Origin: Pelagibacteraceae bacterium AG-390-M19
GTDB lineage: Bacteria > Pseudomonadota > Alphaproteobacteria > Pelagibacterales > Pelagibacteraceae
DNA length: 43,631 nt
Assembly: GCA_003279765.1 (NCBI GenBank)
Contig: QCHC01000004.1
Coordinates: 1-43,631, forward strand
Direction of reading: 5' to 3'
The position numbers and the translations under genes were made by a program. The notes beneath the pieces are model-generated. The model saw nothing but the letters and a program-made list of their open reading frames with translations, did not search any database and was not told the DNA's origin. Each line of letters starts with the position of its first letter. Position 1 is the stretch's first letter. Of the stretch, positions 34,742 to 42,744 are shown in pieces.

Positions 34742-36283
34742 TTATAAAATAGGAAATTTTATTTCTATCAATGCTCCCTGCTTATCTAACCTATTGGATG
34801 CTTCAATTTTACCATCATGGAGCTCAACTAAATTTTTTACGATATTGAGACCTAGTCCTGAATGCTCACCAAAATTTTCTGGTCTATTACTGTAAAAACG
34901 ATTAAAAATTTTTGAAGTATCTTTCTCTTTAAATCCTTGTCCTTCATCTAAAATTTTAACTGTAACTTTTCCTTCTAATTCATTTGATACGTTTACAATT
35001 ACCTCGCTACCATCGTCACTAAATGAAATAGAATTATCTAATAAATTTGCAACAATTTGTTCAATCCTATTTTCTATTCCATTTATAAGGTACTCTGACT
35101 TTCCATCGTTTTGATAGTTTATACTTATATTTTTTTTAAATTTATAAATATTATTATAATCATCAACAACAGATTGGATAATTGGCTGTATATCTAATTT
35201 TGTCATTTGCTCTTTACTAAGAGCAACCTCATCCTTCAACATTTGTGAATAATCTGTAATTAATCTTTCAATTCTTTGTACATCATGAGTAAGAATATCT
35301 AAAAGCTTGGTCCTTTGATTTATATCTTTTGTATCTTTTAAAATTTCAGATGCACTTTTTAAAGAAGCTAATGGATTTCTTATTTCATGGACTAAATCTG
35401 TTGAAAAATTTTCTGCATGAGAAATTCGTTTTTGCAATTCATTAGTCATATCCTCCATTGAACTGGATAATAATCCTAATTCGTCATTTCTATTCTTCAA
35501 ATTTTCAATTCCTGTTTTACCAGGGTTTTTTTCTTTTACTTTAATTGTGTATCCAACTAAGTTTTGAATTGGTTTAATAAAATATCTGCTAAGTACAAAA
35601 GAAAAAATTAAAATTACAAAACCAACTGATATGGCTGTTCTAATTACAAATGCCCTTCTCTCATCTATAGCTGTCTTAATCTCATTGGCATTTTCTGAGA
35701 TAACTATAAAACCTAAATTATTTTCATCACTTTTTACATTTTTAACTGTTGTAACTTTAAATTGATTAAAATTCTCTTGTGTAAAAGTATAAAAATTTCC
35801 ATAGTTATCTGAATTGTAATAATTTTCTAATAAATCTTTAAATGAAGCCTTTGTTTCATTATTTTGACCAGAATTATTTTCTTTATTTTCATCTTCACTA
35901 ACTTCATCACTCAAACTTTCAAATTCAATTTTATCTAAACGTGTTGAAAAAGATCGCGGATCAAGATCTAGTGTATCAGTATCACCAATTAATTCTAATT
36001 TATCGTCAAAAAAAATAACTCGGTCCAAATTTTGAAAAATAAATCTTGTAGAGAATAAAAATTTTCTAATATCATTTTCCTGAAATTTTATATTTAATCT
36101 TTTAATATTATCAGTTGTATTGTTGATAATATTTATATGGTTCTCGGATTTTTTTTTTAATAAACTTGGCTCAATGTTAGTAAGATAAATAAGTGTAAAT
36201 AAACCTATAATTGTAAATATTACAAAGTTTATAAATAGAAATTTTTTAAGTATAGAAAGTGTCTTTAAGTATTTACTAAACAT
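34742..36283 (-). CDS. chvG: ChvG-type sensor histidine kinase
   Basis: 513 residues. TM1 at about 14-36 and TM2 at about 212-234 flank a periplasmic sensor region; part of it (about 128-145) is an acidic, Asn-rich low-complexity stretch. HAMP follows, then the phospho-acceptor His299 in LVHEIRNPLASLKSA, and a HATPase_c domain with N-box ENRIEQIVANLLDNSISF and GLGLNIVKNLVELH. ChvG in alphaproteobacteria senses envelope or acid stress. Its start overlaps the chvI stop by one base (TGATG), so the pair is co-translated. Confidence 0.9.
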   Translation of the reverse strand: MFSKYLKTLSILKKFLFINFVIFTIIGLFTLIYLTNIEPSLLKKKSENHINIINNTTDNIKRLNIKFQENDIRKFLFSTRFIFQNLDRVIFFDDKLELIGDTDTLDLDPRSFSTRLDKIEFESLSDEVSEDENKENNSGQNNETKASFKDLLENYYNSDNYGNFYTFTQENFNQFKVTTVKNVKSDENNLGFIVISENANEIKTAIDERRAFVIRTAISVGFVILIFSFVLSRYFIKPIQNLVGYTIKVKEKNPGKTGIENLKNRNDELGLLSSSMEDMTNELQKRISHAENFSTDLVHEIRNPLASLKSASEILKDTKDINQRTKLLDILTHDVQRIERLITDYSQMLKDEVALSKEQMTKLDIQPIIQSVVDDYNNIYKFKKNISINYQNDGKSEYLINGIENRIEQIVANLLDNSISFSDDGSEVIVNVSNELEGKVTVKILDEGQGFKEKDTSKIFNRFYSNRPENFGEHSGLGLNIVKNLVELHDGKIEASNRLDKQGALIEIKFPIL

Positions 36284-36990
36284 CAGCTAACATTCCATCT
36301 ATATCCACTACCATATCTAGTTTCAATAGCTGAAAAATCAGGATCTACTTTTTTGAATTTTTTTCTTATTCTTTTAACGTGACTATCAATAGTTCTGTCT
36401 TCTATATCTGTATCTTCTCTGTAAGCAATATCCATTAGCTGAGCTCTTTCTTTGATTATCCCAGGTCTTTTAGCTAATTCTTTAACAATCAAAAATTCAG
36501 TAGTTGTTAATTTGTCTGGTAATTGTTTACCATTCCACTCACATTCAAGCTGAGATGGGTCAAGTTTTAATCTACCATGTGATATTAAACTTTTATTTTC
36601 TTCTAATGAATTATTTGAGTCTTTTTTTCTTAACTGGACTCTTATTCTTTCAATCAGAACTTTAATTGAAAAACCTCCTGATTTTTTTACAAAATCGTCT
36701 GCACCTAATTTTAATCCTAGCAACTCGTCAATTTCCTCATCTTTAGATGTTAAAAATATTACTGGAAGTGAAGTTTTTTTTCTCAATTTTTTAAGTAATT
36801 CTTCTCCATCCATTTTGGGCATTTTAATATCAATAACTGCTAAGTCAGGTGGCATTCTAGTAAGACCGATTAATGCACTCTCTCCGTCAATATATGTTTG
36901 AACTTTGAAACCCTCTTTTTCTAAAGCAATACTAAGACTAGTTAGTATGTTTCTATCATCATCAATTAGAGCTATAGTTTGTGTTTGCAT
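36283..36990 (-). CDS. chvI: ChvI-type OmpR-family response regulator
   Basis: 235 residues from the ATG at 36990, chosen because MQTQTIALIDDDRN is the normal receiver start; an in-frame upstream extension to 37077 overlaps polA and looks non-native. Receiver domain: acidic pair in LIDDD, phospho-acceptor Asp54 in VIDIKMPKMDG. The usual Lys-Pro after GADDF is replaced by DFVKKSGGFSIKVL, a 2-residue insertion that removes the cis-Pro. Winged-helix DNA-binding domain from about 135: GRLKLDPSQLECEWNGK, LTTTEFLIVKELAKRPG, and ERTIDSHVKRIRKKF-like IEDRTIDSHVKRIRKKF. Confidence 0.92.
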   Translation of the reverse strand: MQTQTIALIDDDRNILTSLSIALEKEGFKVQTYIDGESALIGLTRMPPDLAVIDIKMPKMDGEELLKKLRKKTSLPVIFLTSKDEEIDELLGLKLGADDFVKKSGGFSIKVLIERIRVQLRKKDSNNSLEENKSLISHGRLKLDPSQLECEWNGKQLPDKLTTTEFLIVKELAKRPGIIKERAQLMDIAYREDTDIEDRTIDSHVKRIRKKFKKVDPDFSAIETRYGSGYRWNVS

Positions 36991-37045
36991 TTTATTTTTT
37001 AATATAAAAATATTAAATTGTTCTAAATTAGGCAATCGAATATAA

Positions 37046-39820
37046 TTAGTGAAGCATTCCCCAATTATCACCAACATTTACATCAACTGTTAATGGTGTA
37101 GAAAAAGAGTGATAATCACTTTGAGTAACACTTGTCATCTCATTCTGTATTAACTTGACCATTGCATTTTCTTCTTTTTTTGGGACTTCAAAAATAAGTT
37201 CATCGTGAATCTGAAGAAGCATTTTTGATTTCATATTTTTTTGTTCATTTAATTTTTTGTCTAGTCTGATCATTGCTAATCTCATAACTTCAGATGCTGA
37301 CCCTTGAATTGGAGCATTAATTGCTGCTCTCTCTTGAAAATTTCTAACATTAAAATTTTTATCATTAATTCCATTAAAATGAGATCTTCTTCCAAATATG
37401 TTGTTTACATAGCCACTTTTTCTACAAAACTTAATTGTACTATCCATGTAAAGTTTAATTTCAGGAAATTTAGCAAAATAAGATTCAAGAAATTCTTCAG
37501 CTTCATAATTTGAAACGTTTATTTGTTTTGCTAAACCATACTGAGAAATACCATAAATTATTCCAAAGTTTATTGCCTTGGCTTTCCTTCTATGATCTTG
37601 ATTTATCTTTTTGATATCAATATTAAATATTTGGCTAGCTGTTAATGAGTGAATATCCTCATTATTTTTGAAAGCTTTTTTTAGTTCTTTAACATCTGCA
37701 AGATCTGCTAAAATTCTCATCTCAATTTGATTGTAATCAGCAGATATTAATAAATGATCTTTTTTAGCCTTAAATGCTTTTCTTATATCTTTTCCATCTT
37801 CTGATTTAATTGGAATATTTTGTAAATTTGGATCGCTTGAAGCTAATCTTCCTGTTGTTGTTGCTGCCAATAAAAAAGATGTGTGAACCCTTTTTGTATG
37901 AGGGTTAATATGTTCTGGCAAAGCATCTGAGTAAGTATTTTTTAATTTAGAAACCTGTCTCCAATCTAATACTAATTTTGGGAATTCATGACCTTTGAAG
38001 GCTAGATCTTCTAAAACACTTGCACTTGTTGCAAAACTTCCCTTTTTTGTTTTTTTTGTTCCTGCAATCTTAAGATCATTGTATATAATTTCTCCCAATT
38101 GTTTTGGTGAAGCAATGTTAAATTCTTTCTTGGAAATTTTAAAAACTTCTTTTTCAATTTTTTTAATTTTCTTATCAAATTTAGAAGAAAGAGAATTTAA
38201 AAATTTACTATCTACTTCAACACCTTCGATTTCCATAAATGCGAGTATTTTAATCAGTGGTTTTTCAAAAATTTCATAGATATTAAATAATTTCTCAGAT
38301 TTTAAGCTTTTGATAAACTTTTTATATAGCCTGAAAGTAATGTCTGCATCTTCTGCTGCATAATTTTTTGCTGCTTCTAACTCTACTTCGCTAAAATTTA
38401 TTTCTTTTTTACCAGTTCCAACAATTTCTTTGAATGAAATTGTCTTATGTCCTAGATGAATATCTGAAAGAGTATCCATATTATGTCTGTTCTTTCCAGC
38501 ATCCAAAACATAAGACATAAGCATAGTATCTTCCATCGATGAAAGTGAAATGCCAAGTTTATAAAAAACTATAAAATCAAATTTAATATTTTGACCAATT
38601 TTTTTAACACTTGGGTCCTCTAATAAATTTTTTAATTTATCGATAACACTTTTTTTATTTAAACAATTAGAAGATTTATGACCAACTGGTATATAACAAG
38701 CTTTTCCAATTTTTGAACAAAGTGAAATTCCAACTAAATCAGCTTGATGAGGGTCTAACGAGTTTGTTTCTGTATCAACTGCAACCTCACCTACTTCTTC
38801 AGCTTCTTCTATCCATTTATCAATTTCATTAATATCTGTAATTAGATGATAATCTTTATTATTAATTGGTTTTTGTTTTTCACTAGATTTGAAATTGTTT
38901 TCTGATCCAGATAACTTTGGTTCTCCATAAGCTGAAATTGCAGAACTTAACAATCTGTTAAATTCCATTTCTCTTAAAAATTTATACAATTTATCTTTAT
39001 CAACTTCTTTGAGTTTAAATTCTGTTAAGTTTTTATTTACTGGAGACTTGTGATCTAGAGTTACAAGTTTTTTACTAATTAAAGCTTTATCTTTATTCTC
39101 TATTAAAGTTTCTCTTCTTTTGTTCTGCTTAATCTCATGGGCAGAATCTAATAACTTTTCTAAAGTACCATATTTATTAATAAGTTCTGCAGCTGTTTTT
39201 ACTCCTATTCCTGGAACACCTGGTACGTTGTCACTACTATCGCCAGCTAGAGATTGAACATCTATAACTTTTGAAGCATCAACACCAAACTTTTTAATCA
39301 CATCTTCATCAGTAATAAATTTATTTTTCATAGGGTCAAATATTCGAACACCTTTTTTATAAAGTTGCATTAAATCTTTATCTGATGAAACGATTGTAAC
39401 TTTAGCCCCTTTTTTAAGAATTTGATCAACGTATGTAGCTATGAGATCATCAGCTTCATAGTTTGGTAAATCTACAGAAGGTAAGTTAAATGCTAAAACT
39501 GATTTTCTAATATACTCAAACTGAGGTGCCAAATCATCGGGGGCTTCTGATCGATTAGCTTTATAATCACTATAAATTTCATTTCTAAAAGTCTTTCTGG
39601 CTGAGTCAAAAATTACTGCAAAATGAGTTGGCTTTTGTAGATTTTGATTGGATTTTGAATCTTCTAATAATTTAAACAACATGCTGCAAAATCCACTTAC
39701 AGCACCTGTAGGTAGTCCATCACTTTTTCTAGTTAATGGTGGTAAAGCATAATAAGCTCTAAAAATATAACCAGAGCCATCTATTAAATAAAAATGATCT
39801 GTTTTTTGTATTTTATTCAT
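37046..39820 (-). CDS. polA: DNA polymerase I
   Basis: 924 residues from the ATG at 39820 (a TTG at 39832 is possible but gives only four extra residues). Three domains: 5'-3' nuclease (about 1-290, FDSARKTFRNEIYSDYKANR, LAGDSSDNVPGVPGIG), 3'-5' exonuclease (about 320-500) with an intact Asp-x-Glu in EVAVDTETNSLDP so proofreading is likely active, and the polymerase with motif A SADYNQIEMRILA, motif B RRKAKAINFGIIYG and motif C LLQIHDELIFEV. It replaces RNA primers and fills repair gaps. Its length matches other alphaproteobacterial PolA. Confidence 0.96.
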   Translation of the reverse strand: MNKIQKTDHFYLIDGSGYIFRAYYALPPLTRKSDGLPTGAVSGFCSMLFKLLEDSKSNQNLQKPTHFAVIFDSARKTFRNEIYSDYKANRSEAPDDLAPQFEYIRKSVLAFNLPSVDLPNYEADDLIATYVDQILKKGAKVTIVSSDKDLMQLYKKGVRIFDPMKNKFITDEDVIKKFGVDASKVIDVQSLAGDSSDNVPGVPGIGVKTAAELINKYGTLEKLLDSAHEIKQNKRRETLIENKDKALISKKLVTLDHKSPVNKNLTEFKLKEVDKDKLYKFLREMEFNRLLSSAISAYGEPKLSGSENNFKSSEKQKPINNKDYHLITDINEIDKWIEEAEEVGEVAVDTETNSLDPHQADLVGISLCSKIGKACYIPVGHKSSNCLNKKSVIDKLKNLLEDPSVKKIGQNIKFDFIVFYKLGISLSSMEDTMLMSYVLDAGKNRHNMDTLSDIHLGHKTISFKEIVGTGKKEINFSEVELEAAKNYAAEDADITFRLYKKFIKSLKSEKLFNIYEIFEKPLIKILAFMEIEGVEVDSKFLNSLSSKFDKKIKKIEKEVFKISKKEFNIASPKQLGEIIYNDLKIAGTKKTKKGSFATSASVLEDLAFKGHEFPKLVLDWRQVSKLKNTYSDALPEHINPHTKRVHTSFLLAATTTGRLASSDPNLQNIPIKSEDGKDIRKAFKAKKDHLLISADYNQIEMRILADLADVKELKKAFKNNEDIHSLTASQIFNIDIKKINQDHRRKAKAINFGIIYGISQYGLAKQINVSNYEAEEFLESYFAKFPEIKLYMDSTIKFCRKSGYVNNIFGRRSHFNGINDKNFNVRNFQERAAINAPIQGSASEVMRLAMIRLDKKLNEQKNMKSKMLLQIHDELIFEVPKKEENAMVKLIQNEMTSVTQSDYHSFSTPLTVDVNVGDNWGMLH

Positions 39821-39931
39821 GAGGATTAACAAATATTACATTGCTAACAATTTCTGTATATAAAAAAATAAAATTAAATCTTTAAGCTAATATAGCTAGA
39901 TTATTTTTTATATTTTGAGTATTATTTTGTT

Positions 39932-40483
39932 ATGGAACTTACAAAAAACTTAACACAAACAAAAATCATAAAATCTTTGTTGGCTGTGATTCTGGGTTCA
40001 ATTGCTTTAACTATCTCTGCAAAAATAAAAATTCCATTTTATCCAGTTCCAATGACGATGCAGACATTTGTTGTGTTATTCTTAGGTGTAAGCTTAGGTT
40101 ATAAAATTGGTTTGGCTTCCGTAGGTTTATATTTATTAGAGGGCATTGCAGGATTACCTGTATTTTCAAACTCTCCTGAAAAAGGAATTGGTATAGTTTA
40201 TTTTACAGGCCCAACTATGGGTTATTTAATTGGTTTTTTGACTGCCTGTTATTTAGCTTCAAAAATTAATACAAAAGATAGTTTAATAAATATTTTAATT
40301 AAATTAGTTATTGCAACCTCTACAATCTATATCTTGGGCTTAATATGGCTAGGAACACTAATTGGTTGGGATAAACCAATATTTACATTGGGTGCAAAAC
40401 CATTTTTATTAGCAGAATTATTTAAAGTTATTATTTTAGCCTTAATTACTAAACAAATAATTAAAATTAGAAATATTATCTAG
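39932..40483 (+). CDS. bioY: BioY biotin-uptake S component
   Basis: 183 residues with about six hydrophobic helices. The BioY signature is KIPFYPVPMTMQTFVVLFLG (about residues 28-47), followed by YLLEGIAGLPVF and GPTMGYLIGF. BioY binds biotin and imports it, either alone or with an ECF energising module; no BioMN gene lies here. It fits an organism that takes up vitamins instead of making them. The last 8 bp overlap the convergent regA gene, so there is no terminator between them. Confidence 0.93.
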   Translation: MELTKNLTQTKIIKSLLAVILGSIALTISAKIKIPFYPVPMTMQTFVVLFLGVSLGYKIGLASVGLYLLEGIAGLPVFSNSPEKGIGIVYFTGPTMGYLIGFLTACYLASKINTKDSLINILIKLVIATSTIYILGLIWLGTLIGWDKPIFTLGAKPFLLAELFKVIILALITKQIIKIRNII

Positions 40484-41040
40484 GAGATCTTTTAGAAAGA
40501 ATTCTTTGAAGAGTTCTTCTGTGCATCTTCAATCTTCGAGCTGTTTCGGAAACATTCCTATTACATAATTCAAACACTCTATGAATATGTTCCCATTTAA
40601 CTCTATCTGCTGACATTGGATTTTCTGGTGGTGCAGCCTTTTTAGCTGGATCTGCTAACAATGCCTTTTCTACATCTTCTGCATCTGCTGGTTTTGCCAA
40701 GTAATCGATTGCACCTTCTTTAATAGCTGCAACTGCAGTAGGAATATTTCCATAACCCGTAAGCATTATAATTCGACTATCATTATTAGAAGATTGAATT
40801 TCCTTAACAACCTCAAGACCATTGCCATCTCCAAGTCGCAAGTCTACAACTGCAAAACCTGGTTTTTTACTTTTAACGGATTCAACTCCCTTTTGTACAC
40901 TCTCAGCTTGAAAAACTTCAAATCCTTTTTTTTTCCATAGCTCTTGCCAATCTTTCTCTAAAAGGATTGTCATCATCTACGATTAAAAGCGACTTATTTT
41001 CGAAATCGCTTAAATTTTGTAATTTGGCTTCGTTTTTCAT
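40476..41040 (-). pseudogene. regA: RegA/ActR/PrrA-type response regulator, frameshifted at an A9 tract
   Basis: Two overlapping frames together encode a complete 187-residue regulator. Frame A starts at the ATG at 41040 (AAGG Shine-Dalgarno) and reads MKNEAKLQNLSDF...KSLLIVDDDNPFRERLARAMEKK, holding the acidic pocket Asp22-Asp23-Asp24, then hits TGA. Frame B, from the same point on, continues GFEVFQAESVQKGVESVK... with phospho-acceptor Asp66 in VVDLRLGDG, TGYGNIPTAV, and the Fis-type helix-turn-helix NVSETARRLKMHRRTLQRIL to the stop at 40476. The join is a run of nine A (complement of 40926-40934); eight A would restore the frame. It may be a sequencing error, a real mutation, or a slippage site. 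The RegA family controls redox-responsive genes. Confidence 0.85.
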
Positions 41041-41045
41041 GTGCC

Positions 41046-41149
41046 TTATATGGGGTCAAAATCTAATATTACAATATATGAAAATTGAGCAAATCAGCCT
41101 TGAATTATTTGCTTTACATTGCCTGTGTTTACATTATATGGCTCAAAAT
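41046..41149 (+). repeat. Two copies of TTATATGG-n-TCAAAAT in the decarboxylase upstream region
   Basis: Copy 1 at 41046-41062 is TTATATGGGGTCAAAAT and copy 2 at 41134-41149 is TTATATGGCTCAAAAT, 88 bp apart; both are followed by a TATTA a few bases on. TTATAT in each could be a -10 element, giving tandem promoters, or the pair could be binding sites. This is the whole span containing both copies. Confidence 0.5.
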
Positions 41150-41182
41150 ATTAAAGTTTTATTAAAAACTTTTTTTTATTAA
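41078..41182 (+). CDS. Possible leader ORF of the decarboxylase gene (34 codons)
   Basis: A 34-codon ORF starts MKIEQISLELFALHC and ends LLKTFFY, stopping 8 bp before the Shine-Dalgarno of the decarboxylase. It has no Shine-Dalgarno of its own. Its last third covers the intrinsic-terminator-like hairpin at 41153-41177, so a translating ribosome would melt that hairpin. In gammaproteobacteria a leader peptide (SpeFL) and in alphaproteobacteria an RNA element (speF leader) regulate ornithine decarboxylase, but no sequence match is claimed here. It may be a chance ORF. Confidence 0.25.
   Translation: MKIEQISLELFALHCLCLHYMAQNIKVLLKTFFY
41153..41177 (+). terminator. Terminator-like hairpin inside the decarboxylase 5' UTR (possible attenuator)
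   Basis: AAAGTTTT (41153-41160) pairs with AAAACTTT (41165-41172) around ATTA, and T continues to 41177. It points in the plus direction, but no plus-strand gene lies between bioY (ending at 40483 and covered by the minus-strand regA) and this hairpin, so an ordinary operon-end role is doubtful. The stem is mostly A-T and weak. It lies 27 nt before the decarboxylase ATG. Confidence 0.4.
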
Positions 41183-41204
41183 ATTTTTTTTGGAGGCATA
41201 TGAA

Positions 41205-42389
41205 ATGCAAAAATTTAAGTCAGTTGAAGAACTTATAAATCAACTGAAACCTGAAAAGCCTGTTTATTGTATTAGGAAGAAATCCATAGAGTCTTCAGTT
41301 AAATTTTTCTTAGATAAGTTCCCTGGAAAAATATTATATGCAGTCAAAACAAACCCACATCCTGAAGTTATTCAAACCATTTTAAACACAGGAGTAAATC
41401 AATTTGATGTTGCCTCAATTGAAGAAATTAAGGCCATAAGAAAACTAACTCAAAATGCAAAATGCTCTTATATGCATACTGTAAAAAGCAGAGAAAGTAT
41501 AAAAGAAGCCTATTTTAATTATGGAGTAAAAACCTTCTCATTAGATACAAGAGAAGAGTTAATTAAAATTATTGAAAGTACAAATAATGCAAAAGATTTA
41601 GAATTATTTGTTAGAGTTGCTGTTTCAAATGAGCATGCTGAAATTGATTTATCTAAAAAGTTTGGAGCACTAACATCTGAAGCCATAGGATTAGTAAGAT
41701 TAGTAAAACAATATGCAAAAAAAATTGGATTAAGTTTTCATGTTGGATCGCAGTGTATGCATCCAATTTCATATGCCAAAGGCATAAATGAAATTGGAAA
41801 TATAATTAAAAAAACAAAAATAATACCTGATACAATAAATGTTGGTGGGGGATTTCCTACAATTTATCCAGATTTAATTCCTCAATCATTGGATGAATAC
41901 TTCAATGAAATTAAAAAAAGTTTATCTAATTTAAAATTAGAAAAGTTGCCAGAGATAATTTGTGAACCAGGAAGAGCATTAGTTGCAGAAAGTGGCTCAA
42001 CAATTGTTAAAGTTAATCTAAGAAAAAAACAAAAACTTTATATAAATGATGGAACATATGGAACCCTATTTGATGCAGGGACACCTAATATAGTTTATCC
42101 ATCTAAAATGATTAAAGAAAATTCAAATAAAATAATTTCAAAAAAATTGACTGCTTTTGATTTCTATGGTCCTACTTGCGATAGCATGGATTATATGAAA
42201 GGACCTTTTTTATTACCAAATAATATTAAGGAAAATGATTATATAGAGCTTGGTCAACTTGGAGCATATGGATTAACGTTTAGAACACAATTCAATGGTT
42301 ACTATTCAAATGAAATTTATGAAGTTGAAGACAAGCCAATAATGTCAATGTATGAAAAAGACGTTAACAGCGCTCATATGGTTGCTTAA
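41205..42389 (+). CDS. Ornithine/lysine decarboxylase (fold III, group IV PLP enzyme)
   Basis: 394 residues from the ATG at 41205, chosen because GGAGG (41192-41196) lies 8 bp upstream; a TTG at 41190 overlaps that site. PLP-binding Lys48 in ILYAVKTNPHPEV, substrate/PLP-loop HVGSQC, GGGFPTIYPDL (phosphate-binding Gly loop), EPGRALVAESG and the active-site Cys325 in GPTCDSMDYM all fit eukaryote-like/alphaproteobacterial ornithine decarboxylases. It makes putrescine or cadaverine; the ornithine/lysine choice cannot be read. It is coupled through TAATG to a truncated ORF that resembles deoxyhypusine-synthase-like proteins. Confidence 0.93.
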   Translation: MQKFKSVEELINQLKPEKPVYCIRKKSIESSVKFFLDKFPGKILYAVKTNPHPEVIQTILNTGVNQFDVASIEEIKAIRKLTQNAKCSYMHTVKSRESIKEAYFNYGVKTFSLDTREELIKIIESTNNAKDLELFVRVAVSNEHAEIDLSKKFGALTSEAIGLVRLVKQYAKKIGLSFHVGSQCMHPISYAKGINEIGNIIKKTKIIPDTINVGGGFPTIYPDLIPQSLDEYFNEIKKSLSNLKLEKLPEIICEPGRALVAESGSTIVKVNLRKKQKLYINDGTYGTLFDAGTPNIVYPSKMIKENSNKIISKKLTAFDFYGPTCDSMDYMKGPFLLPNNIKENDYIELGQLGAYGLTFRTQFNGYYSNEIYEVEDKPIMSMYEKDVNSAHMVA

Positions 42390-42714
42390 TGTCAGACCAA
42401 AAAAATCCAGGACATAATAGTAAAAGAGATTTTTTAAAAAATCCTGTTGAACATAAAGACATTGAAAGAATAAACATAATTAAAACTACAGAGTACATAA
42501 GAGTAATAATTTTATTTCTTTTTCTTCTCAATCTTACAAAATTTTTGTCATCTAAATCCGATATATCTCTTTCACCATCAACTTCATAATCATAACTCCA
42601 TCTCCAAGTTGATTGTCCTAATCTTTCGTCCTGACTATTGAAGTATCTAATCCAAGCAAGTATGTACTTTAAAAGCACATACAAAATCAACATCCCAATT
42701 ATTCCAAAAAACAT
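42364..42714 (-). CDS. Small membrane protein of unknown function, probably with an altered C terminus
   Basis: 116 residues. A membrane helix at about 2-20 is followed by a charged segment with ERLGQSTWRWSYDYEVDGE, DISDLDDKNF and RLRRKRNKI. From about residue 75 the sequence becomes hydrophobic and Cys/Leu-rich and is antisense to the decarboxylase-linked remnant, so the original C terminus may have been lost there. It overlaps the decarboxylase stop by 26 bp. No family recognised. It starts 30 bp after the stop of the coiled-coil gene and may share its transcript. Confidence 0.55.
   Translation of the reverse strand: MFFGIIGMLILYVLLKYILAWIRYFNSQDERLGQSTWRWSYDYEVDGERDISDLDDKNFVRLRRKRNKIITLMYSVVLIMFILSMSLCSTGFFKKSLLLLCPGFFWSDIKQPYERC
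42389..42589 (+). pseudogene. N-terminal remnant of a deoxyhypusine-synthase-like gene
   Basis: The ATG overlaps the decarboxylase stop (TAATG). The first ~30 residues, MSDQKNPGHNSKRDFLKNPV followed by EHKDIERINII, resemble the N terminus of bacterial deoxyhypusine-synthase-like proteins (…LL-x-x-PVEHIDI…), which often follow ornithine decarboxylase in alphaproteobacteria (recalled, not checked). After about residue 35 the reading becomes hydrophobic and unrelated, and ends after 66 residues, where the full protein needs about 350. The tail is antisense to the minus-strand gene at 42364-42714. The likely explanation is a deletion that fused the start of this gene to the 3' part of its former downstream neighbour. 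Confidence 0.5.
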
Positions 42715-42744
42715 AACTAATAATACTTAATTTAGATCTAATAA

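Noticed and set aside
36991..37077. N-terminal extension of ChvI
   Set aside because: It overlaps polA, and the family start is the ATG at 36990.
39833..39931. Biotin operator (BioR/BirA type) before bioY
   Set aside because: No convincing TTATnnATAA-type palindrome was found. The AT-rich gap holds nothing else identifiable.
40476..40976. 166-residue regulator starting MMTILLEK
   Set aside because: The first 17 residues are the wrong frame. The correct receiver N terminus is read in another frame from the ATG at 41040.
40967..41182. 71-codon plus-strand ORF across the regA start and decarboxylase leader
   Set aside because: Its first half is antisense to the regA 5' end and has no RBS. Only the internal ATG at 41078 is kept as a possible leader.
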